A program made the position numbers and the translations under genes. From Nitrososphaerota archaeon (GTDB lineage: Archaea > Thermoproteota > Bathyarchaeia > Bathyarchaeales > Bathycorpusculaceae), in contig JAISPR010000153.1 of assembly GCA_031274765.1 (NCBI GenBank), positions 1-64,000 on the forward strand: a DNA stretch of 64,000 nucleotides, read 5' to 3'. Below, piece by piece: positions 9,792-20,178 of the stretch (position 1 is its first letter; the number at the start of each line of letters is the position of its first letter). The notes beneath the pieces are model-generated. The model was given only the letters and a program-made list of their open reading frames with translations. It was not told where the DNA came from and did not search any database.

Positions 9792-10543
9792 ACCATCCGC
9801 ACTAACTCGTTTGTAGCACCAAATACATCACCAGTAACACCATTAAAATTTCGATGAGCCACCCCAACCATAACTAACCCTGTAACCAAAGCAGCCACCA
9901 CAACAAAAAAACCAATCCAACCAAGCAAAAACAAGCCAACCGTAAACGAGATCACCAACGCGACAACCAAACGCCAATTACCACCCACCCCATGCATAGC
10001 TTCTATAAACGACGAATTCATACCCTGATGCACCGATTTACCAGCCCAAGCACCCACAACCATCGAAAGCTTTGCACATAATTCAACAACAATTAAACCC
10101 GGAACAATTAGCGGCACATAAAAACCAAAAACAGATACATCCTGCCCTAACTCTGCAAAAGCAAAAGCCGTAACAATATAGGTCATCAAAGCTAACCCGA
10201 TAGCTCCAGCACCCGTAAATTGATCATGCATAACAGCTATTTTTTTTTCTGCATCCCCATGAACCATAATCCCGTCACCAAAATCTATTAACCCATCAGT
10301 ATGGTGAAGCCCCGTCAACCATAACAACAACGCCAAAGTCAATGCACCAACAATAAGACTGGGTAAAAATTGCAGGGTAACCCAGCCAAAACAACCTGCT
10401 AAAAGACCCAACAAAACACCAATTAGAGGAAAAGCCCACATATTTTTAGCACAATCAGTAAACAGGTTCGCATCCATTTTAACTGGGAAAACTGTTAAGA
10501 AAGACAAGAGATTCTTGAACTGTTTAACTACCAAGGGATTCAC
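9752..10543 (-). CDS. cobS: Adenosylcobinamide-GDP ribazoletransferase, copy 1
   Basis: 263 aa membrane protein; LTGLHHTDGLIDFGDGIM and GVTGDVFGATNELVR. Confidence 0.93.
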   Translation of the reverse strand: MNPLVVKQFKNLLSFLTVFPVKMDANLFTDCAKNMWAFPLIGVLLGLLAGCFGWVTLQFLPSLIVGALTLALLLWLTGLHHTDGLIDFGDGIMVHGDAEKKIAVMHDQFTGAGAIGLALMTYIVTAFAFAELGQDVSVFGFYVPLIVPGLIVVELCAKLSMVVGAWAGKSVHQGMNSSFIEAMHGVGGNWRLVVALVISFTVGLFLLGWIGFFVVVAALVTGLVMVGVAHRNFNGVTGDVFGATNELVRMVCVVVLLGVGSWV

Positions 10544-11628
10544 TTTATCTGCATCAATGATGCATAGTTATGCTCTATCTCCTTAAGAAGAATTTGCTTA
10601 TTAACTCCCCCATCAGTCTTAGCTATAGCCGCTATGGTTGCACCACCTGCACCCACACCTTCTTTGACTAATCCGGTTTCATAAATTTTTAAACCAGGAT
10701 ATTTAGAGGACTCAAAATCTAGATTAGCCGCTATGATAGGAACTTGACAGAATTGATTAACAATACCGCAAATGTCACTGGATTTATCGTTAATGACCCA
10801 GCGTGTAGTGCCAATGGCAACATTACATAGGGCATTGGGTTCCAGGGCGTTGATTACGGCTAAGACTGCAGTCATTTGGGTTCCACCTGCCATCATCACA
10901 GGTGCTTGACGTGAACCGCCGATGACTAAGCCTGCAACTGCGGCCATCATGGGGTCGCCGACTGCTGAAATCGCTTTTATGGGGTCACCTCTAAAGTTGC
11001 CAAATTTTTGTGCTGCTGCATTCAAGCCGGCGGCTACGACGTCTGCTTTCAATTTATGAGGGTTATCGGGTAGTGTGCTGCTAACTTTGCCATGGGCATT
11101 AATGTTTAACGCTAAGAGTACACCCAATGCGGTGGTAGTTCCGCCAGGTATGCTTTCGCCGATAACAAGGTAATTTGATGTTTTTGCCAAGTGTTCGCCC
11201 ACAATTTTGGCTCGCTCTATCACTTCTTTGACATTATCAACAGAATCACCTGTGCGAATATCACGTCCGGGACTGCCGTTGACGTCTATGTAGGGGATTT
11301 GGGGTTTAACTTTGACACCCCCATTTACGATTAGTACGGGTATATCGGCTAAGCGTAGTGCAGAGGCGGTTATGAGAGCGGGTGTGGGAATGCCATCAGG
11401 AGTTATAGGGACGCCCTGTATGGATCTACATTTGCCCAACAGGAGTAATTCGGCGTCTGCAGGAGGAGTGAAGTCGGTGAAATCAGGGTTTGCCCCGGCA
11501 GCCGATAATCCGGGAATTTTACCGGTTTCAGTGGTTGCTATTGTTGCTATGAAGGTGGGGGTTTTGCCTTGGATTTTTTGGAGAAAAGTTTTCGCGTTTG
11601 GTTTGTTATTTGCGATTATAATATCCAT
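10540..11628 (-). CDS. Archaeal CobT-like nicotinate-nucleotide phosphoribosyltransferase family protein
   Basis: 362 aa; GESIPGGTTTALGVLLALN, GDPMMAAVAGLVIGGSRQAPVMMAGGTQM; cob gene context. Confidence 0.85.
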   Translation of the reverse strand: MDIIIANNKPNAKTFLQKIQGKTPTFIATIATTETGKIPGLSAAGANPDFTDFTPPADAELLLLGKCRSIQGVPITPDGIPTPALITASALRLADIPVLIVNGGVKVKPQIPYIDVNGSPGRDIRTGDSVDNVKEVIERAKIVGEHLAKTSNYLVIGESIPGGTTTALGVLLALNINAHGKVSSTLPDNPHKLKADVVAAGLNAAAQKFGNFRGDPIKAISAVGDPMMAAVAGLVIGGSRQAPVMMAGGTQMTAVLAVINALEPNALCNVAIGTTRWVINDKSSDICGIVNQFCQVPIIAANLDFESSKYPGLKIYETGLVKEGVGAGGATIAAIAKTDGGVNKQILLKEIEHNYASLMQIK

Positions 11629-11637
11629 GACTTTAGC

Positions 11638-12306
11638 CTACTTTTGTGTTACTTTCCATTTTTTGATTTCTAAGTATCCCGAGCCATTATCTAAGCGTTT
11701 CTTTTCGGTTTCTATTAGTTGGATTTTTTGTTTAAAGTCTGGACCGTCAGTGATGAGGGTGTGGTATTCGCCGCCTTCGCCGCACGGATCTATTTCGGGA
11801 TGTTTTTGGATGTCGGTGTAGAAGGAGTGGTCCAAAGTGCGTCCAAGCCAGTCTATGCTGAGATTTTTGTTGGTGCGTACTACGGTGGCTTTTAAGCCCG
11901 TTTTTAGATAGTTAAGATAGATTTGGTTTGTATTGCCTAACCATAGTGGTTTGATAGGGGTTAGGCCGACTTCTTTGCAGATGCGGTCCAGCCAGCCGGA
12001 TTCGTGCCCTATGGCTTCACAGATGTCGCCAGTAATTAAGCCTTGGGCACCTTTGGTTTTTAGGTCTGTGAGGGCTGTTTTGAAATCTATTTCGTATGTT
12101 TGGGGGGTGGTGATTTTTTTAAAAATGGCAACGCCGGTAGCTTTTGCTTGTGCGTCAATGAGGTCTGAGTGTATCAGGTGGAAGTTTGATTTTTCTTTAT
12201 TTAACATCAGGGTTAGTAAGGATAGAACTTTGTGGCTTTGCTGTTTTGCAAGTAGATAAGCATATGCACTGTCTTTGCCCCCGCTCCATAGAGCAACAAC
12301 GTTCAT
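11638..12306 (-). CDS. Diphthine--ammonia ligase (DPH6-like)
   Basis: SGGKDSAYAYLLA PP-loop; ITGDICEAIGHESGWLDRICKEVGLTPIKPLW; GEGGEYHTLITDGP. Confidence 0.93.
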   Translation of the reverse strand: MNVVALWSGGKDSAYAYLLAKQQSHKVLSLLTLMLNKEKSNFHLIHSDLIDAQAKATGVAIFKKITTPQTYEIDFKTALTDLKTKGAQGLITGDICEAIGHESGWLDRICKEVGLTPIKPLWLGNTNQIYLNYLKTGLKATVVRTNKNLSIDWLGRTLDHSFYTDIQKHPEIDPCGEGGEYHTLITDGPDFKQKIQLIETEKKRLDNGSGYLEIKKWKVTQK

Positions 12307-12563
12307 GAGGTGTTTTCTCCAGGTTTATTTTGATTTTTACAGTTTTTTACTGCATAAATATTCAGCCATAAAAAAGCATTTTTATCACATAAACAAGTCA
12401 ATAATTTATTTATACCTAAAAACATATACTGTAGCGTCATTGTTTTTCACATATTTAGTAAATTGCTGCAAAGACCAATTGGTTGGATCAACCAAACTCA
12501 TCATATAAGGCTTACGGAAAATCCTCAACAAACCTTAAAACACACAACAACCACTAAAAACAG

Positions 12564-13049
12564 ATGACCCCCATGAAAAATCAAACCCCACCCCTATTAA
12601 CCTACCTCGAAACCAAAGGCATCACCCTCCAAAACCTAATCGACAGTGCCCTTGAAATGTATGTACCCCACCCAGGAATAGAAACCCAAAAAAAAGCCAC
12701 AGAACTCCTCACAGAAGAACTCATTGACGTTCTCCAAGACGTCAACATCTCCACACTCATCGTCGCAGCCTTTCACGCACAAGAAGAGGCACAAAACGGC
12801 CGAATTCCAGGCTTAACCATAGAACACTTCATGGGCAAACCAGGCCTGGTAGCAGATGAACTCATCGGCATAGCCATTGCCACCTACATCAGTGGTTCAC
12901 GGGGCATGTTTGAATTCGTACGTTTCGACCAGGCTAAACCAGGCATCTTAAAAGACCTCCCCCCGCTAACTAATGACGCCATCGGCGCACTAATAGCCGG
13001 AGCATCCTCAAACGCCTACACTAAAGCACTCAAAACCACAAACATCTAG
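12564..13049 (+). CDS. cobZ: PgpA-like phosphatase, probable CobZ-type alpha-ribazole phosphatase
   Basis: 161 aa; DELIGIAIATYISG, FEFVRFDQAKPGILKDLPPLTNDAIGALIAG resembles PgpA/CobZ; next to cobYS-cobT. Confidence 0.65.
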   Translation: MTPMKNQTPPLLTYLETKGITLQNLIDSALEMYVPHPGIETQKKATELLTEELIDVLQDVNISTLIVAAFHAQEEAQNGRIPGLTIEHFMGKPGLVADELIGIAIATYISGSRGMFEFVRFDQAKPGILKDLPPLTNDAIGALIAGASSNAYTKALKTTNI

Positions 13050-14260
13050 TGAATTCCACAAATTTTAATACTACGCCAACAGAGGTTACTCGTTGGCTCT
13101 TCATGGTTAAAACACAACTCTGCATCGTAACACACACCTTTCTGCCTCATGTCGGCGGTATCGAAAAAGTAGTAAACGAACAAAGCAAACGACTATTACA
13201 CAAAAACTATGCACCAATCATAGTAACTAATCGCATCGAAACACCCAAACATTACATAATAGATAAAGTACCGGTAGAATGTTATGAATCTTTCAACCTC
13301 GGCTTTCGCTTAGGCATTCCTTACTCGATTCCAACCATTCCCACCCTACCCACATTTATCAAACCCATAAAAAACGCCAACATCGTCCACGCCCATGGCC
13401 ATCCCTACCTCACCTCACTTCTCGCAGGTAAACTCGCTAAATTCTATGCTAAACCTTTCGTACTCACTCAACATAACACCTACATCGAATACAACAATAT
13501 CTTTGACCAAATTGAACTGGTCAATGACCTGTCGGTAGGAAAACAAAACCTAAATGCCGCCGATAAAATCATTGCTATAAGCAATGCTACTAAAAACTAT
13601 GTACTCCGATTAGGGGCAAAACCAAACAAGGTTGAAGTCATCTACAATGGCGTTGACTTAGTCAGATTTTGTCCCCGAACTGACAAAAAATTAGCAATGC
13701 GCCAAAAACTAGACCTCCCAAAACATGCGGTGATAATTTTAACAGTTAGACGTCTAGTGTACAAAAATGGTATCGACACGTTGCTTGACTGTGCCGATAT
13801 AGTCGTTAAAAAGAATCCAAACATTGTATTTTTGATAGCGGGTAAAGGTCCGGACTTGGAGAATGTGAGAATACAAGTGGTACAGCGGCGATTGGCGGTT
13901 AATTTTAGATTGGCAGGGTTTGTTAGCGATGCTGATTTACCAGATTATTATAATTTAGCAGACATATTTGTGTTGCCATCAAAATCTGGGGAGGGCTTGC
14001 CGTTGGTGGCTCTGGAAGCGATGGCATGTGGATTGCCAGTTATAGCTACTGATGTGGGGGGTATTGGGGAGATTCCTGTTGTGGAATTTGGTAAATTGGT
14101 ACCGCCGGATGATCCGGCGCTGTTAGCAGAGGCAATTTTAGAGTTTGCCGTGTCTGAGTGTGGCGCTCAAAAAGTAGAGTTACGTGCAAGAGTTGAGGAG
14201 CGGTTCAGCTGGGATACAAACATTGAACATCTGACCAAAATATACGAAGAACTTATTTAA
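13049..14260 (+). CDS. Glycosyltransferase family 4
   Basis: HTFLPHVGGIEKVV...PNKVEVIYNGVD...EGLPLVALEAMACGLPVIATDVGGIGEI. Likely start at 13103. Confidence 0.93.
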   Translation: MNSTNFNTTPTEVTRWLFMVKTQLCIVTHTFLPHVGGIEKVVNEQSKRLLHKNYAPIIVTNRIETPKHYIIDKVPVECYESFNLGFRLGIPYSIPTIPTLPTFIKPIKNANIVHAHGHPYLTSLLAGKLAKFYAKPFVLTQHNTYIEYNNIFDQIELVNDLSVGKQNLNAADKIIAISNATKNYVLRLGAKPNKVEVIYNGVDLVRFCPRTDKKLAMRQKLDLPKHAVIILTVRRLVYKNGIDTLLDCADIVVKKNPNIVFLIAGKGPDLENVRIQVVQRRLAVNFRLAGFVSDADLPDYYNLADIFVLPSKSGEGLPLVALEAMACGLPVIATDVGGIGEIPVVEFGKLVPPDDPALLAEAILEFAVSECGAQKVELRARVEERFSWDTNIEHLTKIYEELI

Positions 14261-14304
14261 CATGTAACAGAATCAATATAGCCCGCTAATGTGGATGGTG
14301 CCAA

Positions 14305-15024
14305 ATGACGACTAAAGTTGAACTAGTCTCGGTTGTTATTCCAACTCTCAACGAGGCCGGAAATATTTTGGAAGCCGTGGAAACTATTCAAAAGAATTTG
14401 ATTTATCCCAAAGAGATCATTATTGTTGATGGGAATTCCACTGACGGTACCAGAGAAATTGTAGAGAGCCTCAAGTATTGTCGTTTAATTGTGGAGCCCC
14501 GTCGCGGATACGGCTTAGCGCTTCTAACAGGTATGAAAAATGCCAAAGGCAACATCATCATCATGGTAGACGGGGACGGAACCTACGAAGTCCGCCACAT
14601 TAACCACATGATAGCCAAAATGATTGAGACAAACGCCGATATGGTTTTAGCAACTCGCATGTATGACCCAAACAAAGCCATGGGTTTGATGAATTTCATT
14701 GGCAACAAAGTCATCACCTTTGTCTACGATTTTGTTTACAGCCAATTCTTAAGCGATACCCAATCAGGGTTCCGCGCCATCTCCCATGAAGCGCTCGATA
14801 AAGTGGAGCTCAAAGAAGACGATATGGCATTTGCCACAGAGATGCTTATCCAGTTTGCTAAAGAGGGCTTTAGCATGGTAGAGGTTCCCACAACATATAA
14901 AACACGGAAGTATGGCAAACCGAAACTGAGAAGATTTAAGTCAGGGATTGAAATATTTAGCACAATATTCAAAGGGATTTTAGATGCCGAAACTATTCGA
15001 AGTCATAAAAACCGGTTTGGATGA
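14305..15024 (+). CDS. Glycosyltransferase family 2, dolichyl-phosphate sugar synthase-like
   Basis: SVVIPTLNEAGNI, IIVDGNSTDGT, MVDGDGTYEV, SDTQSGFRA. Confidence 0.93.
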   Translation: MTTKVELVSVVIPTLNEAGNILEAVETIQKNLIYPKEIIIVDGNSTDGTREIVESLKYCRLIVEPRRGYGLALLTGMKNAKGNIIIMVDGDGTYEVRHINHMIAKMIETNADMVLATRMYDPNKAMGLMNFIGNKVITFVYDFVYSQFLSDTQSGFRAISHEALDKVELKEDDMAFATEMLIQFAKEGFSMVEVPTTYKTRKYGKPKLRRFKSGIEIFSTIFKGILDAETIRSHKNRFG

Positions 15025-15490
15025 AGAAAAAGGCTATGTCATAGCGGTTTCCTTGGCATTAATTATTGTTGCCGCTGTGGTTGCCGGCTACTATCTCCTT
15101 GGCAACCATACGCCTGAAGAATACAACACCATTAGTCTGCTAGATCAACAAAAACAAGCAGTAAATTATCCTGAACTTATTTCAGTTAAGCAAAACAGTA
15201 GCTTTAGCGTTTATGTTACTGTTGAAAACCACATGAATACCGTTCAAAAATACATGGTACAAACTAAAATCACAAAAACCTTGCCGGCCAACTTTCCAAA
15301 CGGTCTCCAAATTGAACCCGCCAACACCTATATGTTTAGTTTACCACCAAGTGAAACAAACCAAAAACTAGTAACAGTTACCCAAAATACACCCGGCAAC
15401 TATGCAGTTATTTTTGAACTATGGCGCGATTTGGGAACAAGTTACGAATTTACTCAGAACTATTGCGTCTTAAACATACAAATCAAATAG
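14984..15490 (+). CDS. DUF1616-like membrane-anchored protein
   Basis: One N-terminal TM helix then beta-rich domain; overlaps the GT2 gene by 41 bp. Confidence 0.6.
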   Translation: MPKLFEVIKTGLDEEKGYVIAVSLALIIVAAVVAGYYLLGNHTPEEYNTISLLDQQKQAVNYPELISVKQNSSFSVYVTVENHMNTVQKYMVQTKITKTLPANFPNGLQIEPANTYMFSLPPSETNQKLVTVTQNTPGNYAVIFELWRDLGTSYEFTQNYCVLNIQIK

Positions 15491-15553
15491 ATGGACAAAC
15501 AAAATAACGCCCAACACCAAACTGCTCAAAGACTAGCACCCCTTGAAGGACAA

Positions 15554-15616
15554 GAACGGTCCCGTTTCTTCGTCTTTTTACACCAAACCATAAAAGTCTA
15601 GTTTTCAGACAGTCTC
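15554..15616 (-). repeat. Dispersed repeat family 1, truncated copy C
   Basis: TTTTTACACCAAACCATAAAAGTCTAGTTTTCAGACAGTC matches one end of the family; other end not detectable. Confidence 0.7.
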
Positions 15617-15660
15617 ACCCTCATAAAACAAAAAAATAAACTACCGCAACAGGTTATTCT

Positions 15661-15775
15661 GAGTTTTTCATTTTTTTCTACTAAGTGCTCAAGTTGAACT
15701 ATCAAAATTCAAGCCATATATATTTTTCAAATCATACAAAATGCCTAAACCAAAAAAGTATTCAAACTAAAAAAC
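15661..15775 (+). repeat. Dispersed repeat family 4, copy 2
   Basis: Same order of conserved blocks as 8750-8859. Confidence 0.75.
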
Positions 15776-15914
15776 TCTAAAAAAATCACCCGCGTAAAAA
15801 ACAATTATTTTTAGTAAAATACTACTGAGAATAACTGTTTTTCACGAAAAAATCCATCAAAAATAGGTTATAGAAGAAAAATTGAAAAACTCACAATGTT
15901 ATAGAGCAGACCTT

Positions 15915-17492
15915 TTATATGGCAGATATTTGTTTTCGACGTTTTACTCTCTGAGGCGGAAAAACTCTGAGCTCAGGTGCTTTGGGCTCGCTAATTGATG
16001 ATTCTTGGGAAACAGATGGCTTTTGCCGGTCAACATATTCGTTTTCGATAGCAACTCGATGGACATTATTGTAGGCACAGAAAGGTATAATTTTTTTATC
16101 AGGAGTAATATAGTGAACAACACAACGACGAACACGATTAACATCAAAATTGTAATTATCCATAAATGCCATACAACCCAGCAGAAAGATACGCCGACGG
16201 ATTTTACCCAACGACTTATATGATGGTGCAATATGTGTTTGCAAAATACTCTTGATAAGTGTAAAGGTTCCAACTTCTTTGGTGACTAGTAACATATCCA
16301 TTGAAACCATAGCACCCATGAACAATGCAGAAAGTAATTGGAACTTATTTTTGGACTCGGCGTTTTCAGCGGTTTTGCGTATGGTATTAAAGAAGCGATC
16401 AAAGTTAACAAAACGGTTAATGGGATACATTTTTCCCGTGTGAGGCGAAACATAAATCCAGTTGACAATACCACATTGAGGGCTACAACTAAACAACGGC
16501 CAAGGTTTTTGCATGAACTTACGCATTATTTTGATAGGCGAAGTCATCACCGACATGGGAAATAAATCAGTGGATTTAATTTCGCCATCCGTCTGATTTT
16601 CTACATCTTCAGCAAAACTCCATTCTCGAAAGTTTTCGCGAAAAGGATTCTGTGTGGCTCTACCGGTGAATGCTATGGGTTGAAAAATTAATCCGCGAAT
16701 GATGTCAGTATGTTTGGCAGCAAAACGGATCATAGCACCGACTTCTTTGTCATTGAGGCTTTTCATAAGCGTATTAACTAAAATGATTTCCATGTCATAT
16801 TTACGGCAGACCGCAATAGCTTTGAGTTTCATATCCACAAGCGGAAGCCCACGGATTTTCTTGTTAAAGTCTTCACGGAAACTATCAAAAGACAAATAAA
16901 TTATATTCAAACCGCTATCTTTGAGTCTTTTAGCCAATCCTTCATCGGTAACAAGGTGAGTACCATTAGTTGCCAAAATTGTCATGAACTTCAAGTGATG
17001 CGCTGCGGCGATGATTTCAGGCATATCTTCGCGTTCAAGCGGTTCACCGCCACTAAATAATATTGCAGGAGGCTTGGGATTAGTTTTAGCGGCAAATTCT
17101 AACATGCTAATGAGCGCTTCTTTGGTGGGTTCATAATCTGTTGTTTCCTGACCTGGAAACGTTGAGAAACAAACCGCACAACGGAAATTACAACGTTTTG
17201 TTACATCAATAACACCTATGACTGTTCCAGAAGCATGATTTTTACAGGTTTCACAGACATAAGGACAACCCGCAGGATCTTTGGGCGCACTCAAGTCACC
17301 TAGGTACTGGAATTGGTCATATTTTTTCATATGATCAAATATGGGTTGGCTTTGCCAGTGCGTAGCTTCAAAGTTGCCATGATGCGGACAGTGTTTTGCA
17401 ATTTGAATTTTACCGTTTTTGTTACTGAGTTGGGCGTCAATTTTTTTTTGACATTCGGGGCAGATACTTTTTGTTTTGCTCATATTAACCAT
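15915..17492 (-). CDS. tes: Radical SAM protein, tetraether lipid synthase (Tes/MJ0619)-like
   Basis: 525 aa; N-terminal CPECQKKIDA, CNFRCAVCFS radical SAM motif, FSGGEPLEREDMPEI, C-terminal GCMAFMDNYNFDVNRVRRCVVHYITPDKKIIPFCAYN; next to UbiA. Confidence 0.8.
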   Translation of the reverse strand: MVNMSKTKSICPECQKKIDAQLSNKNGKIQIAKHCPHHGNFEATHWQSQPIFDHMKKYDQFQYLGDLSAPKDPAGCPYVCETCKNHASGTVIGVIDVTKRCNFRCAVCFSTFPGQETTDYEPTKEALISMLEFAAKTNPKPPAILFSGGEPLEREDMPEIIAAAHHLKFMTILATNGTHLVTDEGLAKRLKDSGLNIIYLSFDSFREDFNKKIRGLPLVDMKLKAIAVCRKYDMEIILVNTLMKSLNDKEVGAMIRFAAKHTDIIRGLIFQPIAFTGRATQNPFRENFREWSFAEDVENQTDGEIKSTDLFPMSVMTSPIKIMRKFMQKPWPLFSCSPQCGIVNWIYVSPHTGKMYPINRFVNFDRFFNTIRKTAENAESKNKFQLLSALFMGAMVSMDMLLVTKEVGTFTLIKSILQTHIAPSYKSLGKIRRRIFLLGCMAFMDNYNFDVNRVRRCVVHYITPDKKIIPFCAYNNVHRVAIENEYVDRQKPSVSQESSISEPKAPELRVFPPQRVKRRKQISAI

Positions 17493-18364
17493 CCTGCTAT
17501 GGCTTCAACTATGAGTGCAAGGGGCAGTAACATCATCGACATGGTGACGATACGTTCGTATTTACGGACGTTTTGCACTGTGGAACCAGTTATAAACAGA
17601 CGAATAGATGAATAGATTAACAGGGCACTCCAGACAAGAATAAACGGCAGATAATAAAAGGTAAAATGATCTTGGAATAAGGGTAGCGCCGGCAGAGGAG
17701 CAAGCAAACCAGTCAGTAAGAAAAAAACCGCCCCGACTTTTGTTGCATTATAGTTACCGACTTTTTGGGGCAATGTAGGGTATCCGACTTTTGCGTCGCC
17801 CTCAAAGCTTAACACATCACGCAACACATTACCACCGATAGTACCAAATGCTATCGGGTATAAACATAACGAAATCAGGGTTACAGTGCCCGAAATTGCA
17901 GCTTGACCATACATAAAAGCCGTGCCAGTCAAAATTCCCACAACTATATTGGCGGCAAACCCAGATTTTTTCTTAACCAGATAAGAATAAAAAATCAACA
18001 CAACAGAATCTATGGCAAGAATAACAAAACTAAGCGGAGGCAACCAATAAGTGAGACCTAAACCTATGGCAAAGAGAAAACTTGAAATTGCCACAACCTG
18101 CTTTAACGTCAATACTCCTGAAGGTATGGGACGTTTAGGTTTTATAACGGCATCACTTTCACGATCAAAATAATCGTTTATAGCAAACCCAGCAGACGTG
18201 ATAAATGCCATGGAGAAGAAAATTAAAAGGATTGTCTGTAGACTCATACTTAGGGGATCTTTTATGATAGCAAACGCAGTCAAAAGTGAGAGCCCCCCCG
18301 TCATGAGCCAATAGGGCAAACGTAGAAGCGCGACTAACCCCTTAACCGGCGAAGAGCTAGTCAT
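17480..18364 (-). CDS. UbiA-family prenyltransferase (digeranylgeranylglyceryl phosphate synthase-like)
   Basis: NDYFDRESDAVIKPKRPIPSG and DVLSFEGDAKVGYPTLPQKVG motifs; multi-TM. Confidence 0.88.
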   Translation of the reverse strand: MTSSSPVKGLVALLRLPYWLMTGGLSLLTAFAIIKDPLSMSLQTILLIFFSMAFITSAGFAINDYFDRESDAVIKPKRPIPSGVLTLKQVVAISSFLFAIGLGLTYWLPPLSFVILAIDSVVLIFYSYLVKKKSGFAANIVVGILTGTAFMYGQAAISGTVTLISLCLYPIAFGTIGGNVLRDVLSFEGDAKVGYPTLPQKVGNYNATKVGAVFFLLTGLLAPLPALPLFQDHFTFYYLPFILVWSALLIYSSIRLFITGSTVQNVRKYERIVTMSMMLLPLALIVEAIAGWLI

Positions 18365-19287
18365 ATACTGATTTTCCTGTCAGCAATGACTTCTTTTATA
18401 CTGTCCTCTAAGGTGACCTGAGGAATCCAGTTGAGTTCTTTTTTAGCCTTGCTGTTGTCGAACCAAATTTTAGTTACATCACCTTGCCAAGACTGATTTG
18501 TGGTTGTAACAACGGTTCTGTTTTGGAGCCCAAGAATAGTTAAGATGAGTTGAGAGAGTTCAATTATATTAATAGTTTTACCAATACCCAAATTGTAGGT
18601 TTCACCATTAAATTTATCGGCATCACCAACCGTCAATAGAGCTTCAACCACATCTGAGACATGCACAAAATCTCGTGATTGTTTACCAGTACCAATTATT
18701 TCTAACTTGTCAGGATTTTTAGCGAGTTTATCAAGGAAGTCATGAATAACACCATGGCAACGTAAACCATACACATTGGCAAAACGCGTAATAACAACAT
18801 CAAGCCCGTATTGTTCACGATACATCTGACAGTATTCTTCACCCACCACTTTGGATAGACCATAACATGAGAATGGATGAAACCCATAGGTTTCAGGTGT
18901 TGGAAATACACTTGGGTTACCATATACCGCAGCGCTTGAAGCAAATACCACTTTAGCATCGTCTTTTCGGGCTTTCTCTAGTACACAAACAGTGCCCTTG
19001 GCATTGGTTTCAAAATCAATCAGAGGATTCTCCATGGAGTAGGGCACAACAACTTGTGCAGCTAAGTGATAAATCAGATCCTGTTTGGGTAAACTATAAA
19101 GAGTTTTCAGATCTAAAATGTCGCCCTTTACAAAGTTAGCTGATGAAACATCAGTAACGTTTTCTAGTTTCCCACTAGATAGGTCATCATATATGGTTAA
19201 ATTATTAGTTATTGTTGAGAGTTTTTTGCATAGGTGGTAACCTATGAAACCTGCTCCACCGGTAACTAGGACCTTTTGCTCTTCCAC
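18361..19287 (-). CDS. NAD-dependent sugar epimerase/dehydratase (GalE-like)
   Basis: VTGGAGFIGYHL, ASSAAVYGNP, YGLSKVVGEEY. Confidence 0.93.
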   Translation of the reverse strand: MEEQKVLVTGGAGFIGYHLCKKLSTITNNLTIYDDLSSGKLENVTDVSSANFVKGDILDLKTLYSLPKQDLIYHLAAQVVVPYSMENPLIDFETNAKGTVCVLEKARKDDAKVVFASSAAVYGNPSVFPTPETYGFHPFSCYGLSKVVGEEYCQMYREQYGLDVVITRFANVYGLRCHGVIHDFLDKLAKNPDKLEIIGTGKQSRDFVHVSDVVEALLTVGDADKFNGETYNLGIGKTINIIELSQLILTILGLQNRTVVTTTNQSWQGDVTKIWFDNSKAKKELNWIPQVTLEDSIKEVIADRKISI

Positions 19288-19329
19288 ATTAACCCCTTAA
19301 ACCTACGATAAAGTCTATATTCTATTTAA

Positions 19330-20178
19330 ATGAGTTGTATGTATATGCCGCTGGTGAGAACTGTAAAAGTTTTCAGGGATTTGCTATCTTTCCTTACCAT
19401 TATTCCATTGGGTGGAAAAGAGGATTTTATTTTCACCACCGCCTCTTATATGTGGCTTTTCCCGGTAATTGGCAGTTTTATTGGTCTTTTAGGGGGCGTA
19501 TATTTCATGTTTTCACGGGGGGTTACTGTTTTTCTGCTAAATTTAGTTAACACTTATGTGACTCTGCCCACAGCATATTTAGGCGCCGCTATTCCGGCAG
19601 CCATGACCATAGCTTTTCTGCTGGTCCTCACGGGGTTACAGCACTTTGATGGTTTAATTGACTTAGGTAATGCGTTGGGGCTACGTAACCTTCATGATCG
19701 TAAGATGAAAGCCCACGCTTGGACAGTAACATATGCGGGGGCAATTTTGGCTTTAACAGTAGAATTTGGCGCGGTTGTAGGTTTGTTTTTAATTAATCCG
19801 GTCTTTGCTTTCTTGGCTATTATTCTCGCAGAGGTTTCAGCTAAACTTTCTATGGTAACACTTGTCTGGGTAGGCAAACCCTCGCATAAAGGGTTAGGTT
19901 CGATTTTTCTGGCAAAAGCTAAAAAGAACCTCAACGCCGCAGCATACCTGCTCTCAGCAGTTATCGTTTATGCAGTTTTCTATTTCACCGGCTTTGCCCT
20001 GTTAGGATTGGCAGCCGTGGGATTAATGTTTATCAGTGTTCCCATAGCATTTGCTATGAGCAGAGTATCGAATTATGTGTTTGGCGGAGTCAGCGGAGAC
20101 ATGATTGGGGCAACTAATGAAACCACAAGAGCAGTAATGCTGATTTTGTTTGCACTTCTACTGGCGGTGGCGGTTTGA
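19330..20178 (+). CDS. cobS: CobS-like adenosylcobinamide-GDP ribazoletransferase, copy 2 (variant motif)
   Basis: 282 aa; LTGLQHFDGLIDLGNALGL, GGVSGDMIGATNETTR; followed by cobY with overlapping stop/start. Confidence 0.88.
   Translation: MSCMYMPLVRTVKVFRDLLSFLTIIPLGGKEDFIFTTASYMWLFPVIGSFIGLLGGVYFMFSRGVTVFLLNLVNTYVTLPTAYLGAAIPAAMTIAFLLVLTGLQHFDGLIDLGNALGLRNLHDRKMKAHAWTVTYAGAILALTVEFGAVVGLFLINPVFAFLAIILAEVSAKLSMVTLVWVGKPSHKGLGSIFLAKAKKNLNAAAYLLSAVIVYAVFYFTGFALLGLAAVGLMFISVPIAFAMSRVSNYVFGGVSGDMIGATNETTRAVMLILFALLLAVAV

Noticed and set aside
10540-13049. Cobalamin riboswitch near the first cob cluster
   Set aside because: No recognisable conserved cobalamin-box sequence seen; such riboswitches are rare in archaea.
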